In this document: positions 43,779-54,814 of the stretch, piece after piece | Numbering within the stretch: the first letter of the stretch is position 1 | How the letters are laid out: each line of letters starts with the position of its first letter | Assembly: GCF_003609975.1 (NCBI RefSeq) | Contig: NZ_AP018400.1 | Location: 1,004,501-1,068,500 of the forward strand | DNA: 64,000 nucleotides | Direction of reading: 5' to 3' | Source: Streptococcus ruminantium | Lineage (GTDB): Bacteria > Bacillota > Bacilli > Lactobacillales > Streptococcaceae | The notes under the pieces: generated by a model | Seen by the model: the letters and a program-made list of their open reading frames with translations, nothing else | What the model was told of the DNA's origin: nothing | Databases searched by the model: none | Program-made: the position numbers and the translations under genes

Positions 43779-44618
43779 TTAAATCGCTAAATCGAATTTT
43801 AGTTGCGGTTTAACCGGATGATAGTTCACTAATTCGAAATCTTCTGGCTTAATATCAAAGAAATTGGTACCATCAGGTACATTCAATATCAAATGTGGCT
43901 CTACTTCTGCCGATGTTCTACGAAGCAATTCTTCTGCTTGTTCAAATTGGTTATCGTAGATATGGAGATTGTTGATGAAGTAGAAAAACTTTCCAATTTT
44001 CCAGCCAAAATGTTTGGCAATCATCATCTGTAAAGCAACATACTGCATAGCATTGATATGATGAGCCACCAACATGTCATTTGAACGCTGTGTTAATGTT
44101 GCATCCAAGTAAATATCCCCATCTACTCGGCGAACATCAAACATAGTTTGAAAGGCACACGGCAAGAGACCTTCTGATTGTTCAAAAGCCTCATAATCCC
44201 AAAGTGAAATCACATTGCGGCGGTTCCAAGGATTTTCTTCTAACTGTTTGAGAATTTTGGAAATAATACTATGTTTTTTGACAATGGCTCCGTAGCGCTC
44301 ACCAATGGTACCTGTTCCCTTGACCTCCCAGTCATTCCAATAGCTAACACCATACTTGTCCTGCAAGATGGATAAATCATTGGTCTGATCCTGATAGATC
44401 CAAAAAATCTCCTTGATGGCTGATTTTATAGGGATAGGACGCAAGGTGGTAATAGGAAATTCCCCCTTAGAAAGATCGTACTCAGCGAAACTTCCAGTTA
44501 CGTACCTAGAGTTGGCAACATTTCCATCTTTATAACGAGGACGAGCATTTTCTGAAAAAACGCCCTCTTCCATAATCTTACGAATATTGTCTTTGAAAAT
44601 CTTATCTGCTTTTGTCAT
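43779..44618 (-). CDS. thyA: Thymidylate synthase
   Basis: 279 aa from [16 protein letters not shown]; the nine extra codons upstream overlie the promoter and are rejected. Catalytic Cys in [13 protein letters not shown] (about 159-171), folate/dUMP motifs QRSNDML (about 179-187), [13 protein letters not shown], and ERYGA (about 108). It methylates dUMP to dTMP using methylene-THF and returns dihydrofolate to FolA. It lacks a Shine-Dalgarno, and an extended -10 ends 6 nt before the ATG, predicting a leaderless transcript. Confidence 0.95.
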   Translation of the reverse strand: MTKADKIFKDNIRKIMEEGVFSENARPRYKDGNVANSRYVTGSFAEYDLSKGEFPITTLRPIPIKSAIKEIFWIYQDQTNDLSILQDKYGVSYWNDWEVKGTGTIGERYGAIVKKHSIISKILKQLEENPWNRRNVISLWDYEAFEQSEGLLPCAFQTMFDVRRVDGDIYLDATLTQRSNDMLVAHHINAMQYVALQMMIAKHFGWKIGKFFYFINNLHIYDNQFEQAEELLRRTSAEVEPHLILNVPDGTNFFDIKPEDFELVNYHPVKPQLKFDLAI

Positions 44619-44633
44619 GATTTTAGTATAGCA
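44619..44633 (-). promoter_or_regulatory. Extended -10 promoter of thyA, predicted leaderless start
   Basis: On -: TG (44633-44632), C, TATACT (44630-44625), 6 nt (AAAATC), ATG. No -35 of quality; a terminator lies immediately upstream, so no read-through leader is expected. Confidence 0.6.
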
Positions 44634-44644
44634 TGTTCCAACCA

Positions 44645-44670
44645 AAAACTCCAGTTTGCACTGGAGTTTT
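44645..44670 (-). terminator. Terminator upstream of thyA
   Basis: Perfect stem AAAACTCCAGT/ACTGGAGTTTT with a 4-nt loop and T5 on -, overlapping the stop of the 65-aa gene. Confidence 0.9.
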
Positions 44671-44867
44671 CAATTATAAAGTAGCAGGTAGAAGTCCAGC
44701 TTAAACAAACCAGATGAAGCAATAGCTAGGTCCAAAAATGGAATGATAATGAAATGCAAATTTGCAACGCCAAACCATTGGTCAGTTGGTAAAAAAAGCA
44801 AAACTAAGAAAAGAACTGCAATGCTATACAAAACCATATTCAGCCTTTTTAATACAGTCATATTCAT
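44670..44867 (-). CDS. 65-aa membrane protein, unknown
   Basis: MNMTVLKRLNMVLYSIA..., two hydrophobic helices (about 10-27 and 33-55) and no recognised domain. AAGGGG precedes the ATG. It is the second of two tandem small membrane genes (12 nt after the 92-aa gene) and ends at a strong terminator. Likely co-transcribed with its neighbour. Confidence 0.6.
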   Translation of the reverse strand: MNMTVLKRLNMVLYSIAVLFLVLLFLPTDQWFGVANLHFIIIPFLDLAIASSGLFKLDFYLLLYN

Positions 44868-44879
44868 AAGTTGCCCCTT

Positions 44880-45158
44880 CTAGGGACCAAAGATAAGATA
44901 CCCTAGACCGAAGATTAAGGGGAAAGAAATAATCAGAAATATACTGATTAAGCCTGTCCAAAGTTTCTTATAGTAGATAGACAATATAAGAATCAGAGTG
45001 CCAAGCAGGGGAAGAATCAACATAGTCGCTACAGACCCCCAGCTTGATGGAAAGAACCAATCACGGATCCAATAATCCACGAAAAATGTAGACAATAAAA
45101 CCAACAAACCAAGTATAGTCAGATAATCAATTATTTTGGATATATTTAGCTGTTTCAT
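44880..45158 (-). CDS. 92-aa membrane protein, unknown
   Basis: MKQLNISKIIDYLTILGLL..., three TM helices (about 8-27, 39-59, 66-88) joined by short loops (DYWIRDWFFPSS; YYKKLW). No family recognised. The pair of small hydrophobic genes with shared terminator resembles an operon of membrane accessory proteins; nothing indicates a substrate. Confidence 0.6.
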   Translation of the reverse strand: MKQLNISKIIDYLTILGLLVLLSTFFVDYWIRDWFFPSSWGSVATMLILPLLGTLILILSIYYKKLWTGLISIFLIISFPLIFGLGYLIFGP

Positions 45159-45281
45159 AAACCAATACTCCTTTTCTTCACTATCAGAGTACGCTTTCTA
45201 GCTGTAACTTTCAATATATTTATATAAAATACATGTGACAGCGGATTAGAAAAAAGCAGAGTTCTCCTCTGCTTTCAACGA

Positions 45282-46241
45282 TTATTTCAATACTAGTGAT
45301 GCTGCACCAAGTACACCTGCATCATTACCACGTGTCGCCAATACAATCTGCGTACTTTCTTTAATTTGCGGGAAGCTGTTTTCAGCAAAGACCCTGCGAA
45401 CACCATCCAACAAAAAATCACCTGCCGCAGACACACCACCACCTAATACGATGTAAGCTGGATTGAGAACTGCTGCAATATTGGCACACGCTACGCCAAG
45501 ATATTCGGAAAAATGACGGTAGACAATCAGAGCCAAACCATCCTTTTCTTTGGCCAAGTCAAAAACATCCTTAGCAGTTACTTCCTGACCATCATCAATC
45601 ATTTGTTTTAGCTTGGCATCTCCAGCATATTCTTCTGCATAACGACGGGTTAGATTGACAATACCTGTTGCTGATGCAACGGTTTCCAAACAGCCTTTTT
45701 TACCACAAGTACAGGCAAATGGGTTCTCAAAATCAACAGTGATATGTCCGAGTTCACCACCAGCTCCCTTAACACCACGAATCAAATTACCAGCAGCAAT
45801 AACTCCACCACCAACACCAGTTCCAAGGGTCATGAAGACAACGTTTGGATTATTATTTCCTGCACCAACCCATTGCTCACCAAGTGCAGCCACATTAGCA
45901 TCGTTATCAATAAAGAAAGGCAAACCTAGTTCTGCTTCAAACTGCTTCTTGACTAACTGCAATGTTTTCCAGTTAAGATTATAAGCACCGATTACCGTAC
46001 CCGCTTCACTGTCAACTACTCCTGGTGATCCCATACCAACGCCTAAAAAATCATCTTTGGTCAAGCCATGGGTTTCAAAACGATGTTTGATACTCGTAAT
46101 AATATTAGGAACGATATGGCTTCCCTCATCCAAAATGTCTGTTTTAATAGACCATTTTTCTTGAATCTCACCTTCAGTTGTTAAAATTGCTAGCTTAACA
46201 GATGTTCCGCCAAGGTCAATACCAATAATTTTTTTAGACAT
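45282..46241 (-). CDS. glcK: Glucokinase, ROK family
   Basis: 319 aa from ATG at 46241 (GAGGTG upstream); a GTG four codons earlier is part of the RBS region. ROK features: ATP loop IIGIDLGGTSVKLAI (about 4-18), GMGSPGVVD (about 72-80), sugar-binding DNDANVAALGE, GTGVGGGVI (about 136-144), zinc site C-x-C-x4-C in FACTCGKKGCLE (about 170-181). It makes glucose 6-phosphate. An extended -10 TGGTATAAT lies about 30 bp upstream on -. Confidence 0.92.
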   Translation of the reverse strand: MSKKIIGIDLGGTSVKLAILTTEGEIQEKWSIKTDILDEGSHIVPNIITSIKHRFETHGLTKDDFLGVGMGSPGVVDSEAGTVIGAYNLNWKTLQLVKKQFEAELGLPFFIDNDANVAALGEQWVGAGNNNPNVVFMTLGTGVGGGVIAAGNLIRGVKGAGGELGHITVDFENPFACTCGKKGCLETVASATGIVNLTRRYAEEYAGDAKLKQMIDDGQEVTAKDVFDLAKEKDGLALIVYRHFSEYLGVACANIAAVLNPAYIVLGGGVSAAGDFLLDGVRRVFAENSFPQIKESTQIVLATRGNDAGVLGAASLVLK

Positions 46242-46443
46242 ATCTTTTTTCACCTCAAATCAGTTTTCTTTATTATACCACAATGAAAAGGTTTGCGTAA
46301 AGCCCTTTCAATCGTTTGTTAGTCTTTTAGGGCTAGCTCTAAAAGTTCGTCAGATAGAGCGAACGCAGTTCGTTTTTAAAAAGGTGCAGGATACATCAGA
46401 CAAGTTTATAATGAAACTAAAAAGCTTGATGGATGCTCCTATC

Positions 46444-46779
46444 CTATCTAAATAGATAGAGCAAGATTAAAAATTGAATGTGCAAAATAAATCGGCCAAC
46501 ACTAAATAGCATAATGATTGTGAAATTGCTACCTTCTTTAGTTCCATTGTAGAGAAATAGGGTTGAAATAAAAGTAAAACCAAGCGCAAATCCCAGCATT
46601 TGCCAGTCCTGATAAGACTGAGCATAAAAGGATGTGCTTATCGCTAATAAAGCTAAAGATAGCACGGTCAATAGCAAACGTAGAATCGTCATTTTTTTAG
46701 TCTTGAAATAACTAAAAATCGCAGCTATCAAGGTCACCAACAAATAAATGATCATATAGGATATGACAAGAATCTTCAT
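46444..46779 (-). CDS. 111-aa four-TM membrane protein
   Basis: Start at ATG 46779 (MKILVISYMIIY), behind GGAGG; six codons of upstream frame are ignored. Four TM helices (about 3-22, 30-48, 55-75, 85-108). It starts 1 nt after the ABC-F stop codon and ends the operon DUF1149-degV-dapB-cca-ABC-F. Function unknown. Confidence 0.65.
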   Translation of the reverse strand: MKILVISYMIIYLLVTLIAAIFSYFKTKKMTILRLLLTVLSLALLAISTSFYAQSYQDWQMLGFALGFTFISTLFLYNGTKEGSNFTIIMLFSVGRFILHIQFLILLYLFR

Positions 46780-46780
46780 C

Positions 46781-48649
46781 CTAGCCCTCCAATTCACTCA
46801 AATACTCGAAGCGATCGTATTTTTCTAGCAGTTGATCATTTTGGGCATCCAGCTCCTTTTGCAAGTCAGATAATTTTGTAAAATCACTACCACAGGTCAA
46901 CATCTCTGCCTCGATAGCTTCAATCTTCTCTTCCAACGCTGCAATTTCATCCTCAATACTTGCCCACTCCTGCTTCTCAAAATAGGACATCCGCTTCTTA
47001 TCTGTCTTAATTCTCTCTGTTTTTTCCTTTGTTTTTTCTTTGGAAATTGCAGAGCTAGCAGTTAGAAAGGCCTTCTCATCAAGATAGTCGGTGTAGTTAC
47101 CGAAAAAGACTTGAATGTCATCCTTCTCAAAAGCAAGAATCTTGGTTGCTACCTTATCCAAAAAATAGCGGTCATGACTGACAGTAATAACCGGTCCCGC
47201 AAATCCTTGCAAGAAATGCTCTAATACCGTCAATGTTGCTATATCAAGGTCATTTGTTGGCTCATCTAGCAAGAGTACATTCGGCTTTTCCAAGAGAATT
47301 TTCAGCAAGTAGAGACGTTTTTTCTCCCCACCGGATAATTTTTCAATCAAGGTACCATGGGTATTTCGAGGAAAGAGAAATTGCTCCAAAAGTTCTGCGA
47401 TAGAAACTATGCCAGAGCTAGTCTTGGTCTCTTCCGCCACCTCTTGCAAAAAATTGATAACTCGCTTGCTTTCATCCAACCCTCTAATAGTTTGTGAAAA
47501 ATAGCCGATGCGGACAGTCTCGCCAATATTCACTTTTCCACTATCGACTTGCAGCTCTCCTGCTATCAAGTTGAGCAGAGTCGATTTTCCCTTACCGTTA
47601 TCCCCTACAATACCAATCCGATCCTTGTTCTGAATAAGCAGGTTAAAGTCAGATAAAATAGACTTATTCGGATAGGAAAAATAGACATCTTCAAAATGAA
47701 TGACCTTTTTACCAATGCGCGAAGTTTCAAAGTTAATTTCTAAATTATTATCGTCAATTTTATGAGCAAGTTCACCCTTTAAATCCTGAAAACGATTGAT
47801 TCGAGCCTGTTGCTTAGTAGCACGAGCTTGTGGTTGACGGCGCATCCAAGCAAGCTCTTGCTTGTAAAGTTGTTCTTTTTTGTGACGAAGTGCCGCATCA
47901 CGCTCATCTTGCTCAGCTTTCAAGCGTACATAATCTTGATAATTTCCCTGATACTCGGTCAAGCTAGCACGATCTAGTTCAAAAATACGTGTCGCTACAT
48001 TATCCAAGAAATAGCGATCATGGGTAATGAATAGAACGGACTTTTTTGTATTTTTCAAAAAAATCGTCAGCCACTCAATCGTTTCAATATCCAAATGGTT
48101 GGTCGGCTCATCCAGAAGTAAGAGATCTGAATCACCTAAGAGGACTTGGGCCAACTGAACCCTTCTACGCAAACCACCAGATAGCTCTGCCACTATTTGG
48201 TTACCATCTGTTAGCCCCAGTTTCGATAGAACCGTTTTCACCTGACTTTCAATTTCCCAAGCATTGAGGGCATCCATTTCTGACATAATTTTTTCCAAAT
48301 GCTTTTGGCTAGCTTCATCGTAATTTGTCAAGAGCCGTTCATATTCGCGGATAAGCCGTATTTCTTGTAAATCAGATGATAAAACAGTATCAAGTACCGT
48401 CCTACCTTCATCAAAGTCAGGATCCTGAGTTAAATAGGCAATCTTGTAGGAATTTTTACTATAAAAAGGAGAAATATCACCATCAAACCCTATACGACCG
48501 GCCAGAACATCTAAGAGAGTTGTCTTCCCTGTACCGTTAACGCCGATAATTCCGATTCGATCACCCGGATGAACAATGAAAGAAAGGTCAGAAAAAACTG
48601 TCTTATCACCAACTGATTTGGTAAGATGTTCAACAATAAAATCACTCAT
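46781..48649 (-). CDS. ABC-F ATPase, Uup-like
   Basis: 622 aa, two ABC domains without TM helices: Walker [10 protein letters not shown] (about 36-44) and GDNGKGKST (about 350-358), signatures LSGGLRRR and LSGGEKKRL, Walker [12 protein letters not shown] and [11 protein letters not shown], and the ABC-F linker (about 240-310). A C-terminal coiled coil (about 555-620) is typical of the Uup branch. ABC-F factors act on the ribosome E site or antagonise drugs; Uup-type members are housekeeping. It overlaps cca by 8 nt. Confidence 0.9.
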   Translation of the reverse strand: MSDFIVEHLTKSVGDKTVFSDLSFIVHPGDRIGIIGVNGTGKTTLLDVLAGRIGFDGDISPFYSKNSYKIAYLTQDPDFDEGRTVLDTVLSSDLQEIRLIREYERLLTNYDEASQKHLEKIMSEMDALNAWEIESQVKTVLSKLGLTDGNQIVAELSGGLRRRVQLAQVLLGDSDLLLLDEPTNHLDIETIEWLTIFLKNTKKSVLFITHDRYFLDNVATRIFELDRASLTEYQGNYQDYVRLKAEQDERDAALRHKKEQLYKQELAWMRRQPQARATKQQARINRFQDLKGELAHKIDDNNLEINFETSRIGKKVIHFEDVYFSYPNKSILSDFNLLIQNKDRIGIVGDNGKGKSTLLNLIAGELQVDSGKVNIGETVRIGYFSQTIRGLDESKRVINFLQEVAEETKTSSGIVSIAELLEQFLFPRNTHGTLIEKLSGGEKKRLYLLKILLEKPNVLLLDEPTNDLDIATLTVLEHFLQGFAGPVITVSHDRYFLDKVATKILAFEKDDIQVFFGNYTDYLDEKAFLTASSAISKEKTKEKTERIKTDKKRMSYFEKQEWASIEDEIAALEEKIEAIEAEMLTCGSDFTKLSDLQKELDAQNDQLLEKYDRFEYLSELEG

Positions 48650-49853
48650 TCTCTAAAATCCTTTTCACAAATGCCATAATTGCTGCTGTTTCATTAGGCA
48701 AATCCCCTTCAACAATCTGATACTCAACTTGTTTGAGTACTTTTCCAAGCAGAGGTCCTGGTTTTAAGTTGCATTCACTCATGATATGCCCACCATTAAC
48801 CACTATTTCTTGCCTATCATAAATAGCCAGTTCACGATGTATTCTGTCAATTTTGTCAAAATCTGTGCTCAACCCTTGAGCATGACGTAATTCTTCAGCC
48901 AAACACAATAAGTCTTTTCCATACAGGAAACAGATTTGCTTGGTGATAGATCCTGTTTGACGAAGTTGATAAATCTCAACCAATTTGACAACCTTGCGCT
49001 GGAAATCGTTACTGGTTTTCCATTTTTTTAGGAAGGAATGGGTATTTTTTAACTCCAGACAGATAACAAGCATAGCCCAAGCTTGTTCAGAACTTGAAAA
49101 GTTAAAGCTTTCCTCTATGCTAGCTAACAATTTTTCCAAGTTTTCTCCCTTTCCTGCTAGGTCAGGTAGATGATTATAAGCCTTAGAATCAATCATAGCG
49201 CGTAGGCCTTTTCGCCAAAAATTTGCCACTAAAAGTTTGTCAAACTCAATAAAACTACGTTCCACGGAAATTTTTTCCAGTAGGGGAGCAGTCTCTATCA
49301 TAGCTGTAAACGTTGAAGGCTCTATCTCAAAGTTTAAGGTGGCCGCAAAACGAAAACCACGCATGATACGCAGAGCATCCTCATTAAAGCGCTCAGTTGG
49401 AATACCAACTGCTCTTAAAACTTGATTTTTTAAATCGTCTAAACCATTAAACAAATCCACAACGGTCGCTGACTCATCAAGTGCAAAGGCGTTGACTGTA
49501 AAGTCACGACGTTTAAGGTCTTCTTCCAAAGAACGCACAAAAGAAACCTGACTAGGACGTCGAAAGTCAACATACTCCTCTTCAGTCCGAAAGGTTGTAA
49601 TCTCATATTCTTTCCCTGCCTCAAGCACCAAAATGGTTCCGTGCTCAATCCCCACATCAATCGTTCGTGGAAAGATTTGCTTGGTTTCTTGAGGGTAGCT
49701 GGATGTAGCAATATCTACATCATGAATGGGTCTGCCAAGAATGGCATCTCGAACAGAACCACCGACAAAGTAGGCTTCAAAACCAGCAGATTTAATTTTC
49801 TCTAAAATCGGTAAAGCCTCCTGAAATTCAGAAGGCAAATTGTTTAATTTCAT
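48642..49853 (-). CDS. cca: CCA tRNA nucleotidyltransferase
   Basis: 403 aa. Class II signature [22 protein letters not shown] (about 30-51, with the DxD metal ligands), [10 protein letters not shown] (about 114-123), and [16 protein letters not shown] (about 159-174). It adds or repairs the 3' CCA of tRNAs. It overlaps dapB by 4 nt and the ABC-F gene by 8 nt. Confidence 0.95.
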   Translation of the reverse strand: MKLNNLPSEFQEALPILEKIKSAGFEAYFVGGSVRDAILGRPIHDVDIATSSYPQETKQIFPRTIDVGIEHGTILVLEAGKEYEITTFRTEEEYVDFRRPSQVSFVRSLEEDLKRRDFTVNAFALDESATVVDLFNGLDDLKNQVLRAVGIPTERFNEDALRIMRGFRFAATLNFEIEPSTFTAMIETAPLLEKISVERSFIEFDKLLVANFWRKGLRAMIDSKAYNHLPDLAGKGENLEKLLASIEESFNFSSSEQAWAMLVICLELKNTHSFLKKWKTSNDFQRKVVKLVEIYQLRQTGSITKQICFLYGKDLLCLAEELRHAQGLSTDFDKIDRIHRELAIYDRQEIVVNGGHIMSECNLKPGPLLGKVLKQVEYQIVEGDLPNETAAIMAFVKRILENE

Positions 49854-50617
49854 AATAATTGTTCCAAACCATAAACGAGTTGTGAGCGATTAACGACCTC
49901 TTTGATACCGAGATTGACACCGCTCATAAAGGAAATACGATCATAGGAGTCATGACGAATCGTCAACCCTTCACCTTGAGCACCAAAGATAACCTCTTGG
50001 TGGGCAACAAGTCCCGGCAAACGCACCGAGTGAATACGGAAACCATTAAACTCTGCCCCCCGAGAACCTGCAATCAATTCTTCTTCATCTGCTACACCTT
50101 GAATATGTGATTGCCGCACCTGAGAAATTAACTCTGCTGTTTTTATAGCAGTTCCACTCGGTGCATCTTTTTTCTTGTCATGATGTAACTCAATAATCTC
50201 AAGATTTGGGAAATACTTGGCAGCCTGTGCTGCAAATTGCATAAGAAGAATGGCACCGATCGCAAAATTCGGAGCAATTAGCCCCCCCAATCCCTTTTCT
50301 ATGGAGAGGGCTATCAATTCCTTGATTTCTTCAGGTGTAAAGCCTGTCGTTCCCACCACAGGTGCAAAGCCATTCTCCAGTGCAAAACGAGTATTTTCAT
50401 AGGCAAATTTCGGTGTGGTAAAATCCACCCAAACATCTGCATCAAGAGTGGTCACTTCTTCTTTTGTATTGAAAACAGGCACACCATCCAACTCTGTTTC
50501 AGATGCAAATGGGTCTATCAAAGCTGCCACAGCCAGTTCTGGATCGCTTTTTACCATATCCAAAGCTGTAGAACCCATTTTCCCTTTAAAACCAGCGATA
50601 ATTACCTTGATTGTCAT
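49850..50617 (-). CDS. dapB: 4-hydroxy-tetrahydrodipicolinate reductase
   Basis: 255 aa. NAD(P) loop [14 protein letters not shown] (about 5-18, with Lys in place of the second usual residue of GxxGxMG), GTTGF (about 95-99), catalytic [13 protein letters not shown] (about 146-158). It acts in lysine/diaminopimelate synthesis. Encoded between degV and cca. Confidence 0.94.
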   Translation of the reverse strand: MTIKVIIAGFKGKMGSTALDMVKSDPELAVAALIDPFASETELDGVPVFNTKEEVTTLDADVWVDFTTPKFAYENTRFALENGFAPVVGTTGFTPEEIKELIALSIEKGLGGLIAPNFAIGAILLMQFAAQAAKYFPNLEIIELHHDKKKDAPSGTAIKTAELISQVRQSHIQGVADEEELIAGSRGAEFNGFRIHSVRLPGLVAHQEVIFGAQGEGLTIRHDSYDRISFMSGVNLGIKEVVNRSQLVYGLEQLL

Positions 50618-50625
50618 GCAAACTC

Positions 50626-51477
50626 CTATTCAATAATGGGAGAAATACCAAACGCCACCGCTCCTTCTCCAAGATGGGTTCCAATGACCGAACCAAATGA
50701 AACGATTGGCAAATCGCTGCCTATCCCTGCTTCTGCTAATTGCTGCTTAAAACGAATCGCTTTTTCAGGTGCATTGGCATGAATAATGGCAATTTGGTAC
50801 TGTCCTTCTTTGGTCTTCTCTTGAAGAATCTCTAAAAGCCGTCTGATGGCTTTTTTCTCTGTACGTACTTTCTCATAAACCTCAATTTTCCCTTCGCCTG
50901 TAAAGTAGAGAATCGGTTTTATACTGAGAAGATTTCCTAGCAGAGCTGCTCCATTTGATAGACGTCCACCTTTTACTAAATGATTCAGATCATCAACCAT
51001 GATAAAAGCTGTAGTTTTTCCTATCTCTTGGTCTAATTTTTCTATAATCTCTTCAAAATCAAGACCTGTTTCAGCCCACTTGAGAACATTTTCCACCATC
51101 ATTCCTAAAGGAGCAGAGGTAATTTTCGTATCAGGAAAGGCAACAGTTAAGCCGTCAATCTCATCTGCTAAATACTGGATATTTTGATAAAAACCTGAGA
51201 TTCCAGATGACAAAAACAAACCTAGAACGTGCGTAAAGCCTTTTCCTTTCAGACTAGTTAGAATTTCTTCTAACTCTAATAAGCTTGGCTGACTGGTTTT
51301 GGGCAACTCTTTAGAAGAGGCCATTTTCTGATAAAATTCCTCAACTGTCAAGTTCTGCCCTTCAATATAATTCTCCCCATCTATGCTAACCGGGATACTC
51401 AAGACAAAGAGATTCTCTCTTTCCATACTTTTTGTATCCAAAACTGCTGATGAGTCAGTAATAACTGCTAACTTCAT
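50626..51477 (-). CDS. DegV-family fatty-acid-binding protein
   Basis: 283 aa. Typical DegV start [13 protein letters not shown] (about 2-14), SQPS (about 61-64), [14 protein letters not shown] (about 85-98) with lipid-binding Ser, [22 protein letters not shown] (about 168-189). FakB-type proteins carry fatty acids for FakA phosphorylation. Whether this paralogue is FakB1, B2 or other cannot be told here. Confidence 0.9.
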   Translation of the reverse strand: MKLAVITDSSAVLDTKSMERENLFVLSIPVSIDGENYIEGQNLTVEEFYQKMASSKELPKTSQPSLLELEEILTSLKGKGFTHVLGLFLSSGISGFYQNIQYLADEIDGLTVAFPDTKITSAPLGMMVENVLKWAETGLDFEEIIEKLDQEIGKTTAFIMVDDLNHLVKGGRLSNGAALLGNLLSIKPILYFTGEGKIEVYEKVRTEKKAIRRLLEILQEKTKEGQYQIAIIHANAPEKAIRFKQQLAEAGIGSDLPIVSFGSVIGTHLGEGAVAFGISPIIE

Positions 51478-51478
51478 A

Positions 51479-51853
51479 CTAAAACTCCAAATTTACTCCC
51501 GGGGCATCAAATGCAATTTCTGTAACGTCATACGTCATTCGCTTCAATATATCCAAAAGTGGCTCGACCAAAATGCGCTTGTCTTCGTCAGTAAACTCCG
51601 TTGGTTCTTCTACCAAGCGATGAGGTAAGTGAACTGCTTGACTCATGGCACCAGAAATAACAAAATGTTCCAATACAATCATGAAGCGTAAAATGGTCAC
51701 CATAGATGTTCTATTTTCGGAACGATTTTGCTCAATCAATTGAAAGTCAACTTTCAATTTCGTTTCTGGTACACCGTTTTCTTTCTCCCATGCATGGTTT
51801 CGAGCGTCAAAATGATACTGGTTAACAAATTCTTTATCGCGAATGATTTCCAT
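51479..51853 (-). CDS. DUF1149-family protein (SecB-like fold)
   Basis: 124 aa from ATG at 51853 ([18 protein letters not shown]), behind AGGAGA; 27 upstream codons lack an RBS and cover promoter sequence. It matches DUF1149, a small cytosolic family of lactic bacteria whose fold is grouped with SecB-like chaperones. It lies 1 nt from the degV gene and is first in that operon. Confidence 0.8.
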   Translation of the reverse strand: MEIIRDKEFVNQYHFDARNHAWEKENGVPETKLKVDFQLIEQNRSENRTSMVTILRFMIVLEHFVISGAMSQAVHLPHRLVEEPTEFTDEDKRILVEPLLDILKRMTYDVTEIAFDAPGVNLEF

Positions 51854-51913
51854 TTCAATTTCTCCTAATAACAATAGTACCCACATTATATCATAATTCG
51901 CTTGAGAATTGCG

Positions 51914-51941
51914 AAAAAACCTTGCTAGCCGCAAGGTTTTT
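51914..51941 (-). terminator. fru operon terminator
   Basis: Stem AAAAACCTTGC/GCAAGGTTTTT with a 5-nt loop and T-rich tail on -, 7 nt after the fruA stop. Confidence 0.9.
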
Positions 51942-51947
51942 CAGTGA

Positions 51948-53906
51948 TTACTTAGATTGACGAAGTGCTCCATAAAGGATACCTGAAACAACTGCACCAA
52001 TTACTACATAAGCAATGTAGAGAAGGGGATTTGAAGTAAGGGCGATAACGAAAATACCACCGTGTGGAGCCATCAATTGAATACCTGACAGACCAACTAA
52101 GGCACCAGCAAGCGCAGAACCGGCGATAAAGCTTGGAATTGCACGAGCAGGGTCGGCAGCACCGAATGGAATGGCTCCTTCTGTAATGAATGAAAGTCCC
52201 ATAACGATATTTGTCAAACCAGAGTTACGCTCTTCTTGAGTAAATTTATTCTTGTAAAGAAGGGTTGCTACGAAAACTGCCAATGGAGGAACCATACCGC
52301 CTGCCATTACCGCAGCCATCGCAACAGATCCACCATTAGAAACAGTCGCAGCAAGTGTACCAGTCCCAAAAACATAAGCTGCCTTATTAACTGGACCTCC
52401 CATATCAACTGCCATCATACCGCCGAGAACCAGTCCGAGTAGAATTGCCGAGCTACCTTCAAGACCACCAAGAAAATTATTCATGCCTGTATTGATAGCG
52501 GCCATTGGGATATTTACGAAAAACATCAAGAAACCAGTGATGGCTGTTCCCAAAAGTGGCAAAAGCAAAATTGCGTTCAGACCTTGCAACGATTTTGGAA
52601 GGTTACGTAACAGATTACGAAGTCCAAGAATGACACCACCAGCGATAAATCCACCGACTAGAGCGCCTAGGAAACCAGAAGACACACCAGCAAGAGCAAG
52701 TGTTGCTTCTCCACCGGCTGCATAAGGAATCTTACCGAATGCTAGACCACTGCTAGCTATAGATCCTGCTACAAAACCAGCTACCAACCCCGGTTTCTCA
52801 GCGATTGAGTAGGCAATATATCCAGCTAGAAGTGGCAACATGAAACCGAATGCTGCACTACCAATCTTCATAAACATGGCAGCAATTTCATTGTAAGACC
52901 CAAGGCTGCTTAGGCTATCACTTGGGACACCAAGTAGATTATCAAATAGAAAGGCCAAAGCAATCAAGATACCGCCACCAATTACGAATGGCAACATCTG
53001 AGATACCCCGCTCATCAAATGTTTATAGAAGGCTTTACCAAGGCTAAGTTTTTCTGTTGATTCCATTGTTTCTGTCCCTTCTTTTGCTGTATAGGTTGAG
53101 ACATTTCCACCTAAGACAAGATTGATGAGTTCTTCGGGTTGTTTGATACCAGCCGCAACTGGACGAGATAGCACTGGTTTGCCATTGAACCGGGGCATAT
53201 CAACCGCCTTATCTGCTGCGATGATAACACCGACCGCTTTCCGAATATCCTCGGCAGTTAATCTATTGCCGATACCTGATGCTCCATTCGTTTCAACCTT
53301 AATATCCACACCCATTTCTGCCGCCTGCTTTTTAAGAGATTCCTCTGCCATATAGGTATGAGCAATGCCCGTTGTACAAGCAGTTACAGCTACGATGAAT
53401 GGACGATCGCCACTTGCATTTAGTTCAACAGCTACCTTCTCAGCCTTTTCTTCTGCTTCTGCCGCATCAAAGACTGCTAGAACATCTTCTGGAGATGAAA
53501 CTTTGCGAAGTTGATCAGCAAAACCAGGTTTCATCAAGTATTTTGATAATTCTGCAAGAGCTGCTAAGTGGGTATCGTTAGCTCCTTCTGGAGCGGCAAT
53601 CATAAAGAACAGATCAGTTGGTTGGCCATCAAGACTGGCATAATCCACACCCTTGTTTGACTTAGCAAAGAGAACGGTTGCTTCCTTAACGGCTGCATTC
53701 TTAGCATGTGGCATTGCAATACCATCTCCCAGACCAGTTGTTGTCTGTGCTTCACGATTTAAGATACCTGTTTTGAAAGTCTCAAAATCTGTCACAACCC
53801 CTCTATCAACCAGACTAGTAATCATTTCATCAATGACCGCTTCTTTTGCTGTAGATTGCAAATCAAGAAGCATAACTTCTTTTCTTAAAACATCTTGAAT
53901 TTTCAT
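51948..53906 (-). CDS. fruA: PTS fructose-specific EIIABC
   Basis: 652 aa in the order EIIA (about 1-150, phosphorylated His in GIAMPHAKNAAV), EIIB (about 170-270, Cys in VTACTTGIAHTYMAEE), EIIC (about 290-650, about nine TM helices; GGGILIALAFLFD). It imports fructose as fructose 1-phosphate, the substrate of FruK. It overlaps fruK by 4 nt and is last in fruRKA. Confidence 0.95.
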   Translation of the reverse strand: MKIQDVLRKEVMLLDLQSTAKEAVIDEMITSLVDRGVVTDFETFKTGILNREAQTTTGLGDGIAMPHAKNAAVKEATVLFAKSNKGVDYASLDGQPTDLFFMIAAPEGANDTHLAALAELSKYLMKPGFADQLRKVSSPEDVLAVFDAAEAEEKAEKVAVELNASGDRPFIVAVTACTTGIAHTYMAEESLKKQAAEMGVDIKVETNGASGIGNRLTAEDIRKAVGVIIAADKAVDMPRFNGKPVLSRPVAAGIKQPEELINLVLGGNVSTYTAKEGTETMESTEKLSLGKAFYKHLMSGVSQMLPFVIGGGILIALAFLFDNLLGVPSDSLSSLGSYNEIAAMFMKIGSAAFGFMLPLLAGYIAYSIAEKPGLVAGFVAGSIASSGLAFGKIPYAAGGEATLALAGVSSGFLGALVGGFIAGGVILGLRNLLRNLPKSLQGLNAILLLPLLGTAITGFLMFFVNIPMAAINTGMNNFLGGLEGSSAILLGLVLGGMMAVDMGGPVNKAAYVFGTGTLAATVSNGGSVAMAAVMAGGMVPPLAVFVATLLYKNKFTQEERNSGLTNIVMGLSFITEGAIPFGAADPARAIPSFIAGSALAGALVGLSGIQLMAPHGGIFVIALTSNPLLYIAYVVIGAVVSGILYGALRQSK

Positions 53907-54814
53907 AGTTTTTCTACCTCAACTTTTTCATAAGTTTCCTTGATAAATGCAATGCTTGCCAAATCATCTGAAAAGGCAGTTGCTGTACCACATGCAACCC
54001 CCCACTTGAGGGCTTCAATTGGATCTTGCGAGCGAACGTATTCCCCTGTAAATCCTGCCACCATAGAATCACCGGCTCCAACAGAATTTTTTACGATTCC
54101 TTTGATTGGACTAGCAAAGTAGGTTGCATCTGGAGTGACCAAAAGAGCACCGTCTCCTGCCATAGAAATAATGACATTTTGAGCTCCCATCTCTAAAATT
54201 TTCTTAGCGTAGTTTTCAATATCTGCAATACTACTCAGCTCAACATTAAAAATAGCTTCTAGTTCATGATTATTCGGCTTGACCAACAAAGGCTGGTACG
54301 CCAAGGAGTCTAAGAGAGTTTGACCTTCAAAATCACAAACAACCTGTGCACCTGTTTGCTTGGCTACAGGAATCAATTTGTTATAAACTTCATTCCCTAG
54401 ATTGGCTGGTGCAGATCCTGCAAAGACAACGGTATCTTCTTTTGTTAATCCTGCAAAAATCATCTCGAGCTCTGCTAATTGCAATTCAGTGACAATTGGT
54501 CCCAGACCATTGATTTCTGTTTCCTGATCTGCTTTTATTTTTACGTTAATGCGTGTATCTTGATCAACCTGTACAAAATCCGTATCAATACCTTCTGCAA
54601 CCAATCCATCCTTGATAAATTGGCCGGTAAATCCACCGAGGAAACCAGTTGCTGTATTTGGATAGCCTAAACGCTTCAAAATGCGGCTAACATTGATTCC
54701 CTTACCGCCGGTATACTTATCATCGCTTTCCATCCGATTGACGCTCCCCGTCTCGACATGGTCCAAACGAACGATGTAGTCAATAGCTGGATTGAGCGTA
54801 ACTGTATAAATCAT
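53903..54814 (-). CDS. fruK: 1-phosphofructokinase
   Basis: 303 aa, PfkB family: N-terminal TLNPAIDYIVRLD (about 4-16), first motif GGKGINVSRILKRLG (about 37-51), and the second motif with catalytic Asp NSVGAGDSMVAGF (about 242-254). It converts fructose 1-phosphate to fructose 1,6-bisphosphate. It overlaps both fruR and fruA by 4 nt each. Confidence 0.95.
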   Translation of the reverse strand: MIYTVTLNPAIDYIVRLDHVETGSVNRMESDDKYTGGKGINVSRILKRLGYPNTATGFLGGFTGQFIKDGLVAEGIDTDFVQVDQDTRINVKIKADQETEINGLGPIVTELQLAELEMIFAGLTKEDTVVFAGSAPANLGNEVYNKLIPVAKQTGAQVVCDFEGQTLLDSLAYQPLLVKPNNHELEAIFNVELSSIADIENYAKKILEMGAQNVIISMAGDGALLVTPDATYFASPIKGIVKNSVGAGDSMVAGFTGEYVRSQDPIEALKWGVACGTATAFSDDLASIAFIKETYEKVEVEKL

